Origin: Euonymus europaeus
Taxonomy: Eukaryota > Streptophyta > Magnoliopsida > Celastrales > Celastraceae
Assembly: GCA_963580455.1 (NCBI GenBank)
Contig: OY756958.1
Location: 3,112,501-3,176,500, forward strand
Direction of reading: 5' to 3'
Length of the DNA stretch: 64,000 bases
The translations under genes and the position numbers were made by a program. Positions 34,509 through 45,867 of this stretch are shown here, in pieces. The first letter of the stretch is position 1, and the number at the start of each line of letters is the position of its first letter. Below the pieces are notes generated by a model. It had not been told where the DNA came from. It made no database searches and worked only from the letters and a program-made list of their open reading frames with translations.

Positions 34509-35336
34509 ACTCTTATTTGTCACCAATTTGCCACATGTGTGCAATTGTGCGCGTGCAGGCAATGAATGACGGCTAAAGAAATGGAAGTGTACCAAAGAAA
34601 CCCAAGTGGGGACACACTGTCTACATTGGAGTTGGACCCATATATATGTTGCCAAGAAGTTAGGACACAAGAGAGGTTTATGTGGGTCCGGCCACGGTGG
34701 TTGTCGGGACCAATCATGAGTTAAGATAGAGGCCCTCTACATAGATGATTTGGGTAGCTGGAGATAAAAAATAAGAAGATATATAATTCTTGGATAAACA
34801 AATAAGAATATCATGTATTCATTCTGTATATATAGTCTTTGAAAAGGTAAACAAAAGTGGGGGTCCGAGACCAAAACCAAAGATTAGTTAATTAGTCATG
34901 ATTCAAAAATTCCTTCCTTGGTCGTTTAAATTAACACATTAGAGAAGATTTTGTGGTGTTTCTTTTGATGTTCAAAGGTTGGATTTTGTCGATTGAGACT
35001 ACTTTTAAAGTGAAAGATCTTTTTTTTTTTTTTGTGTGTAGTGTTAAGTGTGGTTGACCATATTTTGGTAAGAGAGAAGCCATGTTTGCGTTTTTGTGTG
35101 TGCTCGAGGGAGCTAGTGTTTTAAGTTTGGTGGGTTCGCGTGCAGCACTATATGTGGAATGTGGTGATCATAATGGAGGATGCCAGCCACCTATAATAAT
35201 ATTTATTCATGACTCCATCCATACTCTCTACATCGTTTTCTTGCCCTTGATTATGGATTAGCCAAAATAGCTCTGGTGCACGAGGTTCGTCAATGAACGA
35301 GATTGAAGATAGATATAATGAACTTAGTACTCATTT
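34509..35336. other. Intergenic, no gene seen
   Basis: Low-complexity and AT-rich, with a poly-T tract near 35019-35033. It ends in the 16-bp LINE target duplication AACTTAGTACTCATTT (35321-35336). Confidence 0.6.
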
Positions 35337-35356
35337 TTTTGAAAAAGAAAACTGCT

Positions 35357-38300
35357 TCATTCAACATCAGTGTCGACATGATTACAATCAGCAAGATAAA
35401 CTTGCACAACAGTAAGTGGCACCTCGCCAACCAGCACAGTGGTGAGAGGTGTTACACGACCCAACGAAGCTAAAATATCTGCAACTTTATTACACTCTCT
35501 TGGCACATAAACCACACTACAGGAAACGGTGCTCATCAATTCTCTGAAATTATCTAGGACATGCCCATATATTTCATAACTCCCATTAGGATGGTTGATG
35601 CCAGTGACTATTTCCATAGCATCTCCTTCCACAATCACATTTTGCAGGCCAAGAGAAATGGCCACTTGAAGGCCACACAAGAACGCTGCTGCCTCCATAG
35701 TTGACGCACCACCTGCAGACATAATCCTTTTATGTCCAGAAGCAATAGCCTCCCCTTGGAAGTTACGCACAATACAACCCACACCCCCATAAGGGGCTCC
35801 CACCACCCAACTTCCATCAACATTAACCTTAAACGTACCAATCGGGGGGCGCTTCCAATGTTGATCATGTCTTCTAGGTGTTACTTGAGGGGTTGGTGTT
35901 TGAGCTTCCTTAAATTCTCTAAGGAGGTTACTGGACATTTTAATGACATCGTGAGTATTTAGCAGCTTCTCACCATCTTCTCGATGTACTTGCTTATTTC
36001 TAGCAAACCATAGATGATATAACATCGAAAAGATATAACCAAGGTCATCTGTGCTAACCTGATTCATCATGAATATCATCCACTGCTTAAAGTCACTAAA
36101 CTCATGCCCATAAACATAGATCGGTATAGAACTTTCCATCCACATGTCAATAGCATAGGGGCAGTCTTTAAAGGCGTGTAGGCTCGATTCAGGTTCCAAG
36201 CCACACTTAATACATTGAGGATTCAGGTGAATACCCCTACCTTGAATATTACAGTAGGTCGGCAAGCTGTCATGGCATAATCTCCATGCAAAGATTTTAA
36301 TTTTATTTGGGATTCCCAACTTCCAGATCTTGTTCCATGATATAGCAAGAGGGTGAATAGGGGAGTAGCTCTCATCTGCATAAAGTTTCCTAGCTAGCCA
36401 ATACGCGGACTTAACAGTATACCTCCCATGCCTGTCCGGGTGCCAATATAATCTATCTGGGGCCTGCATGCCATATAGAGGAATTTGACTGATATTGGCC
36501 ACATCCTCAGCCACTAATAGAGTATTTAAAAGAGATATATTCCACCACTGGGATTCACTATCAATGAGGTCCTTAACTTTCATGTTGGGATCACCTCTAA
36601 TTTCTTCAGAAATTACTCGGCCAGTAGGGGTATTTGGTATCCATGCATCACGCCAGACATAAGTTGACAAGCCATTACCAATTCTCCATCGTAACCCATT
36701 TAAAAGAAGCTCTCTGGCAGCAAAAATGCTAGACCACCCATAAGATGGGGACGAACCCCTTTGGGCTTCCAAGAAGCTCGTATTAGGAAAATATCGAGCT
36801 TTGAGAACGCGCGCACATAATGAATCAGGATATTGGATTAATCTCCACCCTTGTTTAGCTAAGAGTGCCATGTTGAACGCATGAAAATCCCGGAATCCCA
36901 ATCCTCCTTCATTTTTATGGTCACATATGCGCTTCCAGCCCACCCAACCAAGCTTCCTCCCTTGAGAACCTTGACCCCACCAAAAATTCCTCACTATTCT
37001 GTTCAAATCATAGCAAAGGCTAAGTGGGAATTTGAAAACACTCATTGCATAGCAAGGCATTGCTTGCGCCACCGCCTTTAATAGAGTTTCCTTCCCCGCT
37101 TGAGAAAGGATTTTTTCATTCCATCCTTTGGTCTTGGACCACACTCTCTCTTTAATGTAGCTAAACATGGCTCTTTTGGATCTTGTAATGAGAGTTGGGA
37201 GACCCAGATACATGCTATTCTCTGCCATCCCAATCATGGACATTTGCCGCAATAATGACTGTTGCAAGGGGAGGTCAACATTACGGCTAAAAAGAATGGA
37301 TGATTTGTCCAAATTAATTCTTTGCCCAGAGAGACTTTCATACACCCCAAAAATGCGAAGAACCTCAGCTGCCTCCATCTGATTTGCACGACAAAATAAC
37401 AAGCTATCATCCGCAAAAAAAAGGTGGCCAATTGAGGGCGCTTCTCTGCTAACCCGAATGCCATGTAACCTATTTGCTGATATCGATTGCCGGATTAAAT
37501 GTGAAAAACCCTCGGCACACAATAAAAAAAGATAAGGGGAGAGAGGATCTCCTTGCCTCAAGCCTCGAGAGGGGCGAACCATGCCACGCACCTCACCATT
37601 TATCATAAAAGAGTAGGAAACCGTCGATATACATGTCATTATACGATCAATCCATGTAGGAGCAAACCCCATTCTAGCCATAATTTCCAACAAAAATTTC
37701 CATTCCACCCTGTCATACGCCTTACTCATATCAAGTTTGAGGGCCATATATCCATTCCGCTGCCCCCTCAAACTTTTCATATAATGAATTGTTTCCGATG
37801 CTACAATAATATTATCTGAAATAAGGCGTCCCTGTACAAAGGCACTTTGGGTCTCTGAGATAAGATGGGGAAGCACTTCTTTCAGCCTATTACATAAACA
37901 TTTTGAGATCAGCTTATAAATCACGTTGCAGAGGCTGATTGGCCGAAACTGAGCAATATGAGTCGGAGAACCCACTTTAGGAATCATAACGATCAGCGTA
38001 TGGTTAATAGGGTCATGAAACTGCCCCCTATTCAGAAAATGCAATACAGCCGACGTCACCTGAGGTCCTATAGAGGACCAATATTTTTGATAAAAGCATG
38101 CTGACATACCATCAACTCCAGGAGCCTTAGTTGGCCCCATTTGAAACAGAGCCTGACGTACATCTAGCTCAGAGAAATCAGCCAGTAGTTTCATATTCAT
38201 GTCACTAGAAACTCGAGCTTCAAAATCATCAAAGAAACCATCAAGAGATGCAGGGGAAGATGAGCTGAAAATAGACTGAAAATAACCAGTCACCTCTGAA

Positions 38301-39493
38301 TCAATTTGACTAGCTTCGGTACACCATTCCCCTGCAGAATTATAGAGCCCAGCAATGGTGTTCCTCATCCGCCTCTGATTTGCTTTCTGATGGAAATATC
38401 TCGTATTCCGATCACCAGCCCGTAACCATTCTTGTCGAGATCGTTGTTTCCATCTAATTTCCTCCTGCGTATATAATTCACATAAATCAGATTCAAGATT
38501 TCGTTGCTCATCATTAACTTGTCCCATTCCCTTCCTTCGCCGGAGGAAAGACAGTCTATCTTCCTTTTCCCGAATGAGCCGAGGTATGCTACCAATCACA
38601 CCAGTTTTCCACTGAGTCAATGATCTTCGACATTGATCAATTCGGGAAACAACAGAATGCAGGTCACCCTCTGCCTCAATGGAATGCCAAGCATTGGTAA
38701 TTGTAGTTTCACAAGACTCTATGCGTGTCCAGTGCTCCTCAAAATGAAACCTGGGTTGTCTCCGCTTCGATTGGACATTCCTTAGAGAGTTCCTGCACGG
38801 GAGAGATAACACCAAAGGACAGTGGTCAGAAGATAAAGGTAGTAGGTGAGTAACCTGAGCTCCCGGGAAATTTTGAAGCCAAGAAGGAGATGCTACAAAT
38901 CTGTCCAGCCTTTCTTCAATAAGACCATGCTGCCACCGGCGGTTACACCACGTAAAAGGGTGTCCATGGAATTGAAGATCAGACAAATTGCAATCATTAA
39001 GAGCTTCCCGAAACAGCTGCATAGAAACTTCAGGCCTAGATTGAGAACCATGAATCTCCTGTAGGGATACCACTTCATTAAAGTCCCCACCACAAACCCA
39101 TGGCGTAACAGATGTCTGAGCCAATTGGCGTAATAAATTCCAAGATTCATAGCGGAGAGTAGCATTGGGATTGCCATAAAAACCAGTAAAGCGCCAAATA
39201 AAGCCATCCGAATTCTTAATAGATACATCAATATGGTTTATAGAGAAGGAACGCAGCGTAATACAAAGGCTCTGCTTCCATAACAATAACAAACCACCCC
39301 CGATCCCAACACGTGAAACCGGAAAACCATTTGTAAACCGAAGAGATATACGTAACTTAGTAGCCATAGGCACTGTCATCTTTGTTTCAGAAAGGAAGAC
39401 AATGTCGGGATCTTGTTGCCGGATTGCACGGCGGAGAGCCTGAACTGACCGAGGGTTCCCAAGCCCACGGCAGTTCCACACTAGGATTTTCAT
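35357..39493 (-). CDS. LINE ORF2: endonuclease, reverse transcriptase, RNase H
   Basis: 1378 residues. An N-terminal APE-type endonuclease (1-230) has WNCRG, Glu36 in LSETK, GGDFNE and SDH (223-224), and nicks target DNA. The reverse transcriptase (about 440-760) has KLDMSKAYD (catalytic Asp588), GLRQGDPLSP and FADD (693-696), and primes cDNA from the nick. A zf-RVT region follows (about 1050-1130, WKLGIPNKIKIFAWRL, Cys-x2-Cys). The C-terminal RNase H-like domain (about 1225-1350) starts VNVDGSW, typical of one plant L1 lineage. Length is normal for plant L1. Translation probably depends on termination/reinitiation at the ATGA overlap with ORF1. Confidence 0.95.
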   Translation of the reverse strand: MKILVWNCRGLGNPRSVQALRRAIRQQDPDIVFLSETKMTVPMATKLRISLRFTNGFPVSRVGIGGGLLLLWKQSLCITLRSFSINHIDVSIKNSDGFIWRFTGFYGNPNATLRYESWNLLRQLAQTSVTPWVCGGDFNEVVSLQEIHGSQSRPEVSMQLFREALNDCNLSDLQFHGHPFTWCNRRWQHGLIEERLDRFVASPSWLQNFPGAQVTHLLPLSSDHCPLVLSLPCRNSLRNVQSKRRQPRFHFEEHWTRIESCETTITNAWHSIEAEGDLHSVVSRIDQCRRSLTQWKTGVIGSIPRLIREKEDRLSFLRRRKGMGQVNDEQRNLESDLCELYTQEEIRWKQRSRQEWLRAGDRNTRYFHQKANQRRMRNTIAGLYNSAGEWCTEASQIDSEVTGYFQSIFSSSSPASLDGFFDDFEARVSSDMNMKLLADFSELDVRQALFQMGPTKAPGVDGMSACFYQKYWSSIGPQVTSAVLHFLNRGQFHDPINHTLIVMIPKVGSPTHIAQFRPISLCNVIYKLISKCLCNRLKEVLPHLISETQSAFVQGRLISDNIIVASETIHYMKSLRGQRNGYMALKLDMSKAYDRVEWKFLLEIMARMGFAPTWIDRIMTCISTVSYSFMINGEVRGMVRPSRGLRQGDPLSPYLFLLCAEGFSHLIRQSISANRLHGIRVSREAPSIGHLFFADDSLLFCRANQMEAAEVLRIFGVYESLSGQRINLDKSSILFSRNVDLPLQQSLLRQMSMIGMAENSMYLGLPTLITRSKRAMFSYIKERVWSKTKGWNEKILSQAGKETLLKAVAQAMPCYAMSVFKFPLSLCYDLNRIVRNFWWGQGSQGRKLGWVGWKRICDHKNEGGLGFRDFHAFNMALLAKQGWRLIQYPDSLCARVLKARYFPNTSFLEAQRGSSPSYGWSSIFAARELLLNGLRWRIGNGLSTYVWRDAWIPNTPTGRVISEEIRGDPNMKVKDLIDSESQWWNISLLNTLLVAEDVANISQIPLYGMQAPDRLYWHPDRHGRYTVKSAYWLARKLYADESYSPIHPLAISWNKIWKLGIPNKIKIFAWRLCHDSLPTYCNIQGRGIHLNPQCIKCGLEPESSLHAFKDCPYAIDMWMESSIPIYVYGHEFSDFKQWMIFMMNQVSTDDLGYIFSMLYHLWFARNKQVHREDGEKLLNTHDVIKMSSNLLREFKEAQTPTPQVTPRRHDQHWKRPPIGTFKVNVDGSWVVGAPYGGVGCIVRNFQGEAIASGHKRIMSAGGASTMEAAAFLCGLQVAISLGLQNVIVEGDAMEIVTGINHPNGSYEIYGHVLDNFRELMSTVSCSVVYVPRECNKVADILASLGRVTPLTTVLVGEVPLTVVQVYLADCNHVDTDVE

Positions 39494-40842
39494 GGTGTCC
39501 GGCGTGGCTGATCACCTTCAGCCATCGCCGATATCAGTTCCTCAGATTGACTCAATAAACCATCTACCATACGAGGTTTCTTGGTAAACAGGGGAGTTGT
39601 TCCAGTTGGGTTGCTCGTATCCTCATTAGCTTCATTCACATATGTGAGCCCTCTCTTCTTTCCCACCATCGGACTCAAAGACTTGTTGGATTGAAGTCTC
39701 TGACCCTTCTTGCGCGCCCTGTCCTTCATCCTCAGTTTCTTACCCGACTTTCCGATCATTTTCTCATCCACAGCCATGAACACGATGGACTCCACCCGAG
39801 TAATCTCACCAGGCGGATTTACTGGTGCCTGGTGGGCTGATACTACCAAGTCTTGGGCTTCTATGTTATCTCCATTTTGGGCCCATTCCATATTAGCAGA
39901 GCCCATGGGAGTCGAAACTTTTAAAACCGACTGGACCCGGGTATTTTCAGGTTGAGCCCCCATACCCGATCCTGTATCAGAAACCCTACCCGAACGCACT
40001 GTATCACGAGATGGGCTCCCCGGTGTAGACGCCGCCGAGTCCTCGCTTCTATATCTGCCATGGCTACCGTCCCCTGAAAGTGAGGAAGGTGACCGAGAAC
40101 CCCCATTTCTTTCAGCTTGAAGCCAAGTTCCATACTGATCTGTCACAACCGCAGCATCTTTGGAATCATGGAACTTCTTTTGGCATCTCCTTGCCTCATG
40201 TCCCAGAAAGCCACAATAAAAGCAGAAATCAAAACATCTCTCATATTTTAAAGAAACCCATATGCTTTTCCCATCTGGAGTCATGATTCGGCAACCTCTC
40301 CTCAACGGTTTGTTCAACGAAATCATGGCTCGTAGCCGCAAGTAAGACCCCATTCTCTCCTTTCTCGATTTAGGTTCAGGAGATATGTAGGATCCAATAG
40401 AGTTTCCTATGATTTCAGCCACTGCATCTGTTTGACAAACTAAAGGAAGCCCCCAGATCTGGACCCAAAGGGGAACATAATCAAAGTCGACATTAGTTGC
40501 AGTCATTCCAAACTCCCATTGTTTAAGGACTAGCAAGTTTCCATCAAAATACCAAGGACCCTCAGCAAGGATCCGCATCATCAAAAAATCATCAGGGAAA
40601 ATGAAATGGAAGAGATTTTGCCCAATATCAATAATACGCACTTCCTCCTTCACCCCCCATATCCGCTTCATTGTCGATTTGAAAGCGAGTTTATTCACAA
40701 GCTTACTCGATAAAATTTTCCCCAGCACACTGTGAGGAAAAACACCCAGATTTTCTTCGATCTGCTTCCTTTCTACCGTAAGAACCTCATTTTCTTCCGC
40801 TGTCAAGGAGATGTTTTCCATAGAGTGCAGCACCGAATCCAT
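39490..40842 (-). CDS. LINE ORF1: DUF4283/CCHC nucleic-acid-binding protein
   Basis: 450 residues. The N-terminal 50-170 match the plant retroelement DUF4283 region (FPDDFLMMRILAEGPWYFDG..., WVQIWGLPL). A CCHC zinc knuckle follows at Cys207-x2-Cys210-x4-His215-x4-Cys220. The C-terminal half is low complexity, rich in Ser/Gly/Arg, with basic patches. It is expected to coat LINE RNA as the RNP chaperone. The start is the first ATG after the 102-bp 5' UTR; the stop overlaps the ORF2 start. Confidence 0.92.
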   Translation of the reverse strand: MDSVLHSMENISLTAEENEVLTVERKQIEENLGVFPHSVLGKILSSKLVNKLAFKSTMKRIWGVKEEVRIIDIGQNLFHFIFPDDFLMMRILAEGPWYFDGNLLVLKQWEFGMTATNVDFDYVPLWVQIWGLPLVCQTDAVAEIIGNSIGSYISPEPKSRKERMGSYLRLRAMISLNKPLRRGCRIMTPDGKSIWVSLKYERCFDFCFYCGFLGHEARRCQKKFHDSKDAAVVTDQYGTWLQAERNGGSRSPSSLSGDGSHGRYRSEDSAASTPGSPSRDTVRSGRVSDTGSGMGAQPENTRVQSVLKVSTPMGSANMEWAQNGDNIEAQDLVVSAHQAPVNPPGEITRVESIVFMAVDEKMIGKSGKKLRMKDRARKKGQRLQSNKSLSPMVGKKRGLTYVNEANEDTSNPTGTTPLFTKKPRMVDGLLSQSEELISAMAEGDQPRRTP

Positions 40843-40960
40843 CGTTAGAAAGAGACTTCCTCAGAACGGACAGGAAGGCAAACCCACCAGGTCGTGGGGA
40901 GAGAACCCACCAGGTCGTGGGGATTTTCACTTTACGTGTACACCAACTTAGTACTCATTT

Positions 40961-41706
40961 AATCCTGCATAATATGTAGAGAGGCTTCTCCTATATGTAT
41001 CTTACTCTTATTTTTGTATGTATATATGCAGGGACGGAGTCAGAATTTAGATTAGTCCATGTTGCTTAGATTAAATTAAGCATTAATAAAGGCTAATGAT
41101 ATACCAATATGTAATAGTCTGGTCGGTCTTCCTACTGTATAAGGAGTGGGAGGTCATATGTTTGGATCTCTCCTACTATCAATTTGAGTGAAATTTATCA
41201 CGATTATGGTGATAGTGTTACCTCCCTCTGTGTAGTGCACTAACGTCATTGGGCCTCTTTGTTTATGTTGGGTATTCCCCTCCTTGTTAGAAAAATAAAA
41301 ATAAAGACTAATGATAGATTAAGGACATGCAACTTGAGTGAAGGAAAAAAAAAAGACAAAATGATTAAAAAATGAAAATGAAAGATGTGTGTAGAGTTTA
41401 TAATGTTGAGTTCATTAGTATATATATACTAAAATTGTGTATAAATAAAGCTAAGAAGGGTAGAAAAGGTGATATAGGAGGAGAATTAGTTCATCAAGTC
41501 ATTTAGAAGAACTAACTTCAAAGCCTACCAAGCACTAATTACTCCCACTATCAATCTTTGTTTTTTTGTGTTTTGTAAGCTACATATGTATATGTGTGTG
41601 TATATGTTTAATTTACGGCTGCCATGGGGTCAATACAACTTTTGGTTAGACTAATATTATTATATATAATTAACTTTTTATTCATTGGTTTTATCGGAAT
41701 TAGTCC

Positions 41707-41743
<37 letters not shown>

Positions 41744-44728
41744 CAACTTGTGATCGTCAACAAATTTAATGAATTAATAGTGAATCGAGTGTGCCAATGT
41801 GACAATTTAAATTTGATTTTTTTTTGGATGGAAGGATTCATCCCCAACTAATTAATTCGGTGATCGCCTTCGTAAGAAAACACTTTTACTGCTTATAATC
41901 ATGTGTGTAAATTAGCTAGTAAGAAACTTTTCATGTAAATGATGATTAAAGATTCATTTTTTGGAACTCAAAAGATTAAGCAGTAGTTGTCTGTTTAAAT
42001 TAGGCTTAGGTGATATGGATTAGCTCTAGAAAAAAAATATGATAATGCCTCTTCTTGCATGAATTTGCATGGAGAATCAAAATGATGTGTGGGAGTGATG
42101 CTGCTTTTCATTTTCACGTAAAGGAACTTCCTTCACTCTATATCCCATACGGACGCCCGCATTATCGCGTCAAATTGTATTGGGCAAATGGTGGGGCATA
42201 GTTGGCCTAGATAGTGGCCTCACACAAATTTATTAGGTTTTTGTAGGATTAGGCGCAGGGGTGACAAAATTTACTCACTCCACCATGTTTTTTTTTAGCG
42301 GGAACAAGACACAAATTTTTTTGTTTGACGGTGCGGTGGGAATGAGATTTCAAGTTTTCCCATTTCCTATCCCAAAATATATGTTATATACAAATAAACC
42401 TAATTTAAATACATAAATAAACCTAATTTATATTTCTCGTTAGCCCCAACAACAACAAGACAATCACCAACAACAACATTGTTCTCATCCATTGTATCCA
42501 TGACCTATTGAGTAGTTGGTAATTTCCCTTGTTCTTCTAAGCTTTTCATGTATTCATCTAACATATCATCTAATTCAGAGTCATCCATATAGTCCTTTCT
42601 GGACTAGAAGCATTGATCTCTGTACAATAATTGAAAACAAAAGTGGAAACATGTGGGGTTACACTGCTTTGGCAACACATGTCTCACACGGGACCATTAA
42701 CAACAACAACAAAAAAAACCTAACCGTACGATTTCAGAATGGTTGTACATAATAGCACAAATATCAACCACAAAATGACCGAGCTGAACCATTATAACTA
42801 TTAATCACACAAAGATACATTGAATCAAACAAGAAATCACACACAAGCCCGTTTACTTTTATCAATGGTTCTAAGAATATTTTACTTGGTATGAGAGTAG
42901 AAGAATCATACAAACAAAGCAAGATAGACCCAACACACGATCAGGATTGCAAGTTCAGTATTTCATGAAATGATCTTGGTGTGATAAGGTTTCACAATGA
43001 TCTGAGAATTAGAGAGTAAACGAAACTTTGTTTGAGTTGTAATATTTGATTTTTTTTATATACTTTTATGCAATTAGTTTGTATGTGGGCACCTTTTTGC
43101 CCGTCAATAGCAGAAACCCTATGTCCACATCAGCATTTTACTGTGCTAACGTTACATGCATCCACTATGTCTATCCACGTCTGGAAAAATTAATGGAAAA
43201 TGTTTCGGTCAATATCCACGTCATTATTTTGACTGACATGATATGGGACCAAACTCACCGTGTAACATTTTGGTAAAATGAAGGTCAATATGTAATGTTT
43301 TATCATCTAGTGGCTAAGTCGTAACAACATGATCTGTGAGGGGCTAAATGTAACATTTACTCCATTGTAGATAATTATCTTAAAATGTTGGGCACGTCTA
43401 GCTTTTCTTAATTAACACTTGCCCTCATGACAACCTAGTCGCTATTAGCTAGAGGTAGAGAAAAAAAATAAGTTTTGAGTCGGACAAAATTGATATTTAC
43501 AAAATATTTGTATATATGTTTGGAATCTTGATATGAAGACGTAATTAATTAATTGATCATATCCGGATTGATTCAAATTTGTGTTGTAATTCAATAGGGT
43601 TAGGATTCAAAGAAATAAATCAAATAAATTTTTTGTAATTGGAACCGAATCCGGATTTACACCTGACAAAATATTTTATATTTTTATCTAAATTTCAAAC
43701 ATATAATTTATGTTAAAATTTAATTTAATTCAAATCTAACAAATTGATGATCCAAATCAGACAAAGTTTTGCAACGCCACTATTAAGCAAAACCCTCCAA
43801 CCAGTTTGTACTATTTAATTGTACTACATTGTCTCTGTTTTCATAATGCTGTTGTTCGGTATAGTACATACAGTACCTAATTGAGATTAACCAGTCAGTT
43901 TTTACAGCATTAGTTAGTGCTTCTAGATAGTTTTGTTTCCATTCCAAGAAACATTCAGTCTAGCCTATGATTATGCTTGTGCGCCCTACACAAGAGTCAT
44001 GCGAATTACTTGGACACAGAGGCTTCTTCTGTTAAAGCAGTCATGCGACCATTGCCAACTGCTTGACAAAAGTAAATAGAAAGTTTTAAATAATTTTGTC
44101 CATACTCTGTTCTCTTTGATGGTTAATCGCTCTGTGCCTGTGATCATAGAACCAATATTGTTCAAGAGAACTAAATAAGCTATAGACACATAAGTGCTGT
44201 GGTCGATGTTTTCCGTCACTAAGAAATCGAACATTTTGGGCTAGATCTATGACACATCACTTTGGTCCTCAAATTCATAACCTCTTGGTTAATGGATGAG
44301 CCACTAACAACTATCCAACTGCAGAGCGCAAATATCAACCGCAGAGCGTACGCTTCTTTAATGGACGGAAAATATCCACCTCAAATAGAATTTGGGTATG
44401 AGTGGTAAAGTTGAGTGAAGAAGACAGGGAAGGGTAAGAGTGATTGGAACTGATGACAAGGGAGAGTTCTGTCTGCGGAGTGAGTGAGTGGGAGGAAGAA
44501 GAAAGGGAAGGAATGAGCGTGCGCGTGGGCATAAATTCCGTTCCACCCCCTGTTCCTGTCTGATGAGAAAGGCCACGACAAGAAATATATATATTGTTAA
44601 CAACATATATCATCATCTTCTTTCACTTCATTATGCCTGCAATCATGATTCTTGGTTGCCTCACACCCGCATGCCCCTTCTCTCTCCCTCCCACTCTCTC
44701 TCACCCCTCCTCCCCCACCACCACCACC
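40961..44728. other. Intergenic, no gene seen
   Basis: AT-rich. Includes a (TA)n microsatellite at 41709-41741 and the distal promoter of the SAM decarboxylase gene. Small frames (42516-42752, 43046-43276, 44335-44616) lack domains or codon-like structure. A CT-rich pyrimidine stretch at 44680-44728 precedes the TATA box. Confidence 0.5.
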
Positions 44729-44735
44729 TATAAAT
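44729..44735 (+). promoter_or_regulatory. TATA box of SAM decarboxylase gene
   Basis: TATAAAT just after a pyrimidine-rich tract and 110 bp before the start codon, giving a predicted 5' leader of only ~80 bases. The leader (44760-44844) has no ATG, hence no upstream ORF. Confidence 0.7.
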
Positions 44736-44844
44736 CCCATCCTCTCTCCTTGTCTCTCTCACTCACCTGTAGTACTTACGCCCTAAACAACTCCTCTGTT
44801 TCACAAACTCTGTCAGGCATTTCATCGAACAGTCTGTGTTCAAA

Positions 44845-45867
44845 ATGGCTGTGTCTGGATTTGAAGGCTTTGAGAAACGCTTAGAGCTTCATTTCTTCGG
44901 TGACGACCCAGTTTCCGACATGGGTCTTAGGCTAATTAATATGGATTATCTAGAGAAGGTATTGAATGCTGTGCAATGCACTGTTGTATCCTCTGTAGGG
45001 AACCAGTTTTTTGATGCGTATGTCTTATCAGAGTCAAGCCTGTTCATCTACCCCACCAAGATCATCATCAAGACTTGTGGAACCACTCAGCTCCTCAAAT
45101 CAATCTGTCCATTGATATACTATGCTTTCAATCTTGGCCTCACTCTGTGCTCTTGTAGATACACAAGAGGCAGCTTCATTTTTCCCAAATCACAACCCTT
45201 CCCTCACTCAAGCTTCAGAGAAGAAGTAATCTACCTTGAAGAGACACTCCCTTCAAATCTCTGTCACAGAAAAGCATCTGTTATGCCCTCCAAAACGTCC
45301 AACCATTCTTGGCATGTCTTCACTGCTAGTGACCAAGAAATCCCAATTGATCAAAATCAAACCTTGTACACGATTGAGGTCTGTATGACTGAGCTTGACC
45401 GTGTTTTAGCTTGTAAATTCTTCCGACGTCCCGGAGACGGGAAAAACAGCGACGCGGCTGGAAAAGAAATGACGAAGCTCACCGGAATCGACAATATAAT
45501 TCCTGGAGCAATCATCTGTGATTTTGGGTTCGATCCTTGTGGGTACTCGATGAATGGAATTCACGATGGAGATCGCTACTCTACAATCCATGTAACCCCT
45601 GAAGACGGTTTTAGCTACGCGAGTTTCGAATGCGTGGGGTCCATCTACGATAATAAAGATGCATTCTCGGAGACTTTAAAGAAGGCGGTGCAGGTTTTCC
45701 GGCCGGCGACGCTCTCGGTTTCGACAACATGTAGTTCTCACGAGGTGTGGACACGTGTGGCAAATGCTATAGAGCCACTTGGCTTAAAATGCCGCAGCTT
45801 TGCAGTCGACGAGTTCCCAGCCGCCGGGAGTGTGGCGTTTCAGACTTTCACGAGTCGCCGGAAGTAG
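44845..45867 (+). CDS. SAMDC: S-adenosylmethionine decarboxylase proenzyme
   Basis: 340 residues, no intron in the CDS. Decarboxylates SAM to supply aminopropyl groups for spermidine and spermine; cytosolic, autoprocessing, pyruvoyl-dependent. The N-terminal FEGFEKRLE is conserved. The processing site is LSESSLF (cleavage Glu63-Ser64, Ser64 becoming pyruvoyl). Also present are KTCGTT (Cys78), SMNGI (Ser235), His249 in TIHVTPEDGFSYASFE, and a C-terminal tail as in plant enzymes. The frame extends 9 bases upstream but begins with GTG, so ATG 44845 is the start. Classical plant SAMDC1-type mRNAs carry a conserved inhibitory uORF; none fits the ~80-base leader, suggesting the uORF-less BUD2/SAMDC4-like class, free of polyamine-responsive translational repression (inference). 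The inserts and tail are shorter than in SAMDC1 (~360 aa). Confidence 0.95.
   Translation: MAVSGFEGFEKRLELHFFGDDPVSDMGLRLINMDYLEKVLNAVQCTVVSSVGNQFFDAYVLSESSLFIYPTKIIIKTCGTTQLLKSICPLIYYAFNLGLTLCSCRYTRGSFIFPKSQPFPHSSFREEVIYLEETLPSNLCHRKASVMPSKTSNHSWHVFTASDQEIPIDQNQTLYTIEVCMTELDRVLACKFFRRPGDGKNSDAAGKEMTKLTGIDNIIPGAIICDFGFDPCGYSMNGIHDGDRYSTIHVTPEDGFSYASFECVGSIYDNKDAFSETLKKAVQVFRPATLSVSTTCSSHEVWTRVANAIEPLGLKCRSFAVDEFPAAGSVAFQTFTSRRK

Larger units (their letters stand above)
35337..40944 (-). mobile_element. Full-length L1-type LINE with intact ORFs
   Basis: 5.6 kb on the minus strand, flanked by the perfect 16-bp duplication AACTTAGTACTCATTT (35321-35336, 40945-40960). The order is a short 5' UTR (40843-40944, with a tandemly repeated 'ccccacgacctggtgggtt'), ORF1, ORF2 overlapping by 4 bp (ATGA), a short 3' UTR and an A-rich tail just before the duplication. 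No stop or frameshift is seen in either ORF. Full length, open frames and an unmutated duplication point to a young and possibly mobile copy. Confidence 0.95.

Noticed and set aside
44836..44844. Three-codon N-terminal extension of the SAM decarboxylase
   Set aside because: The first codon is GTG, not ATG; ATG 44845 begins the conserved MAVSGFEGFEKRLE start.
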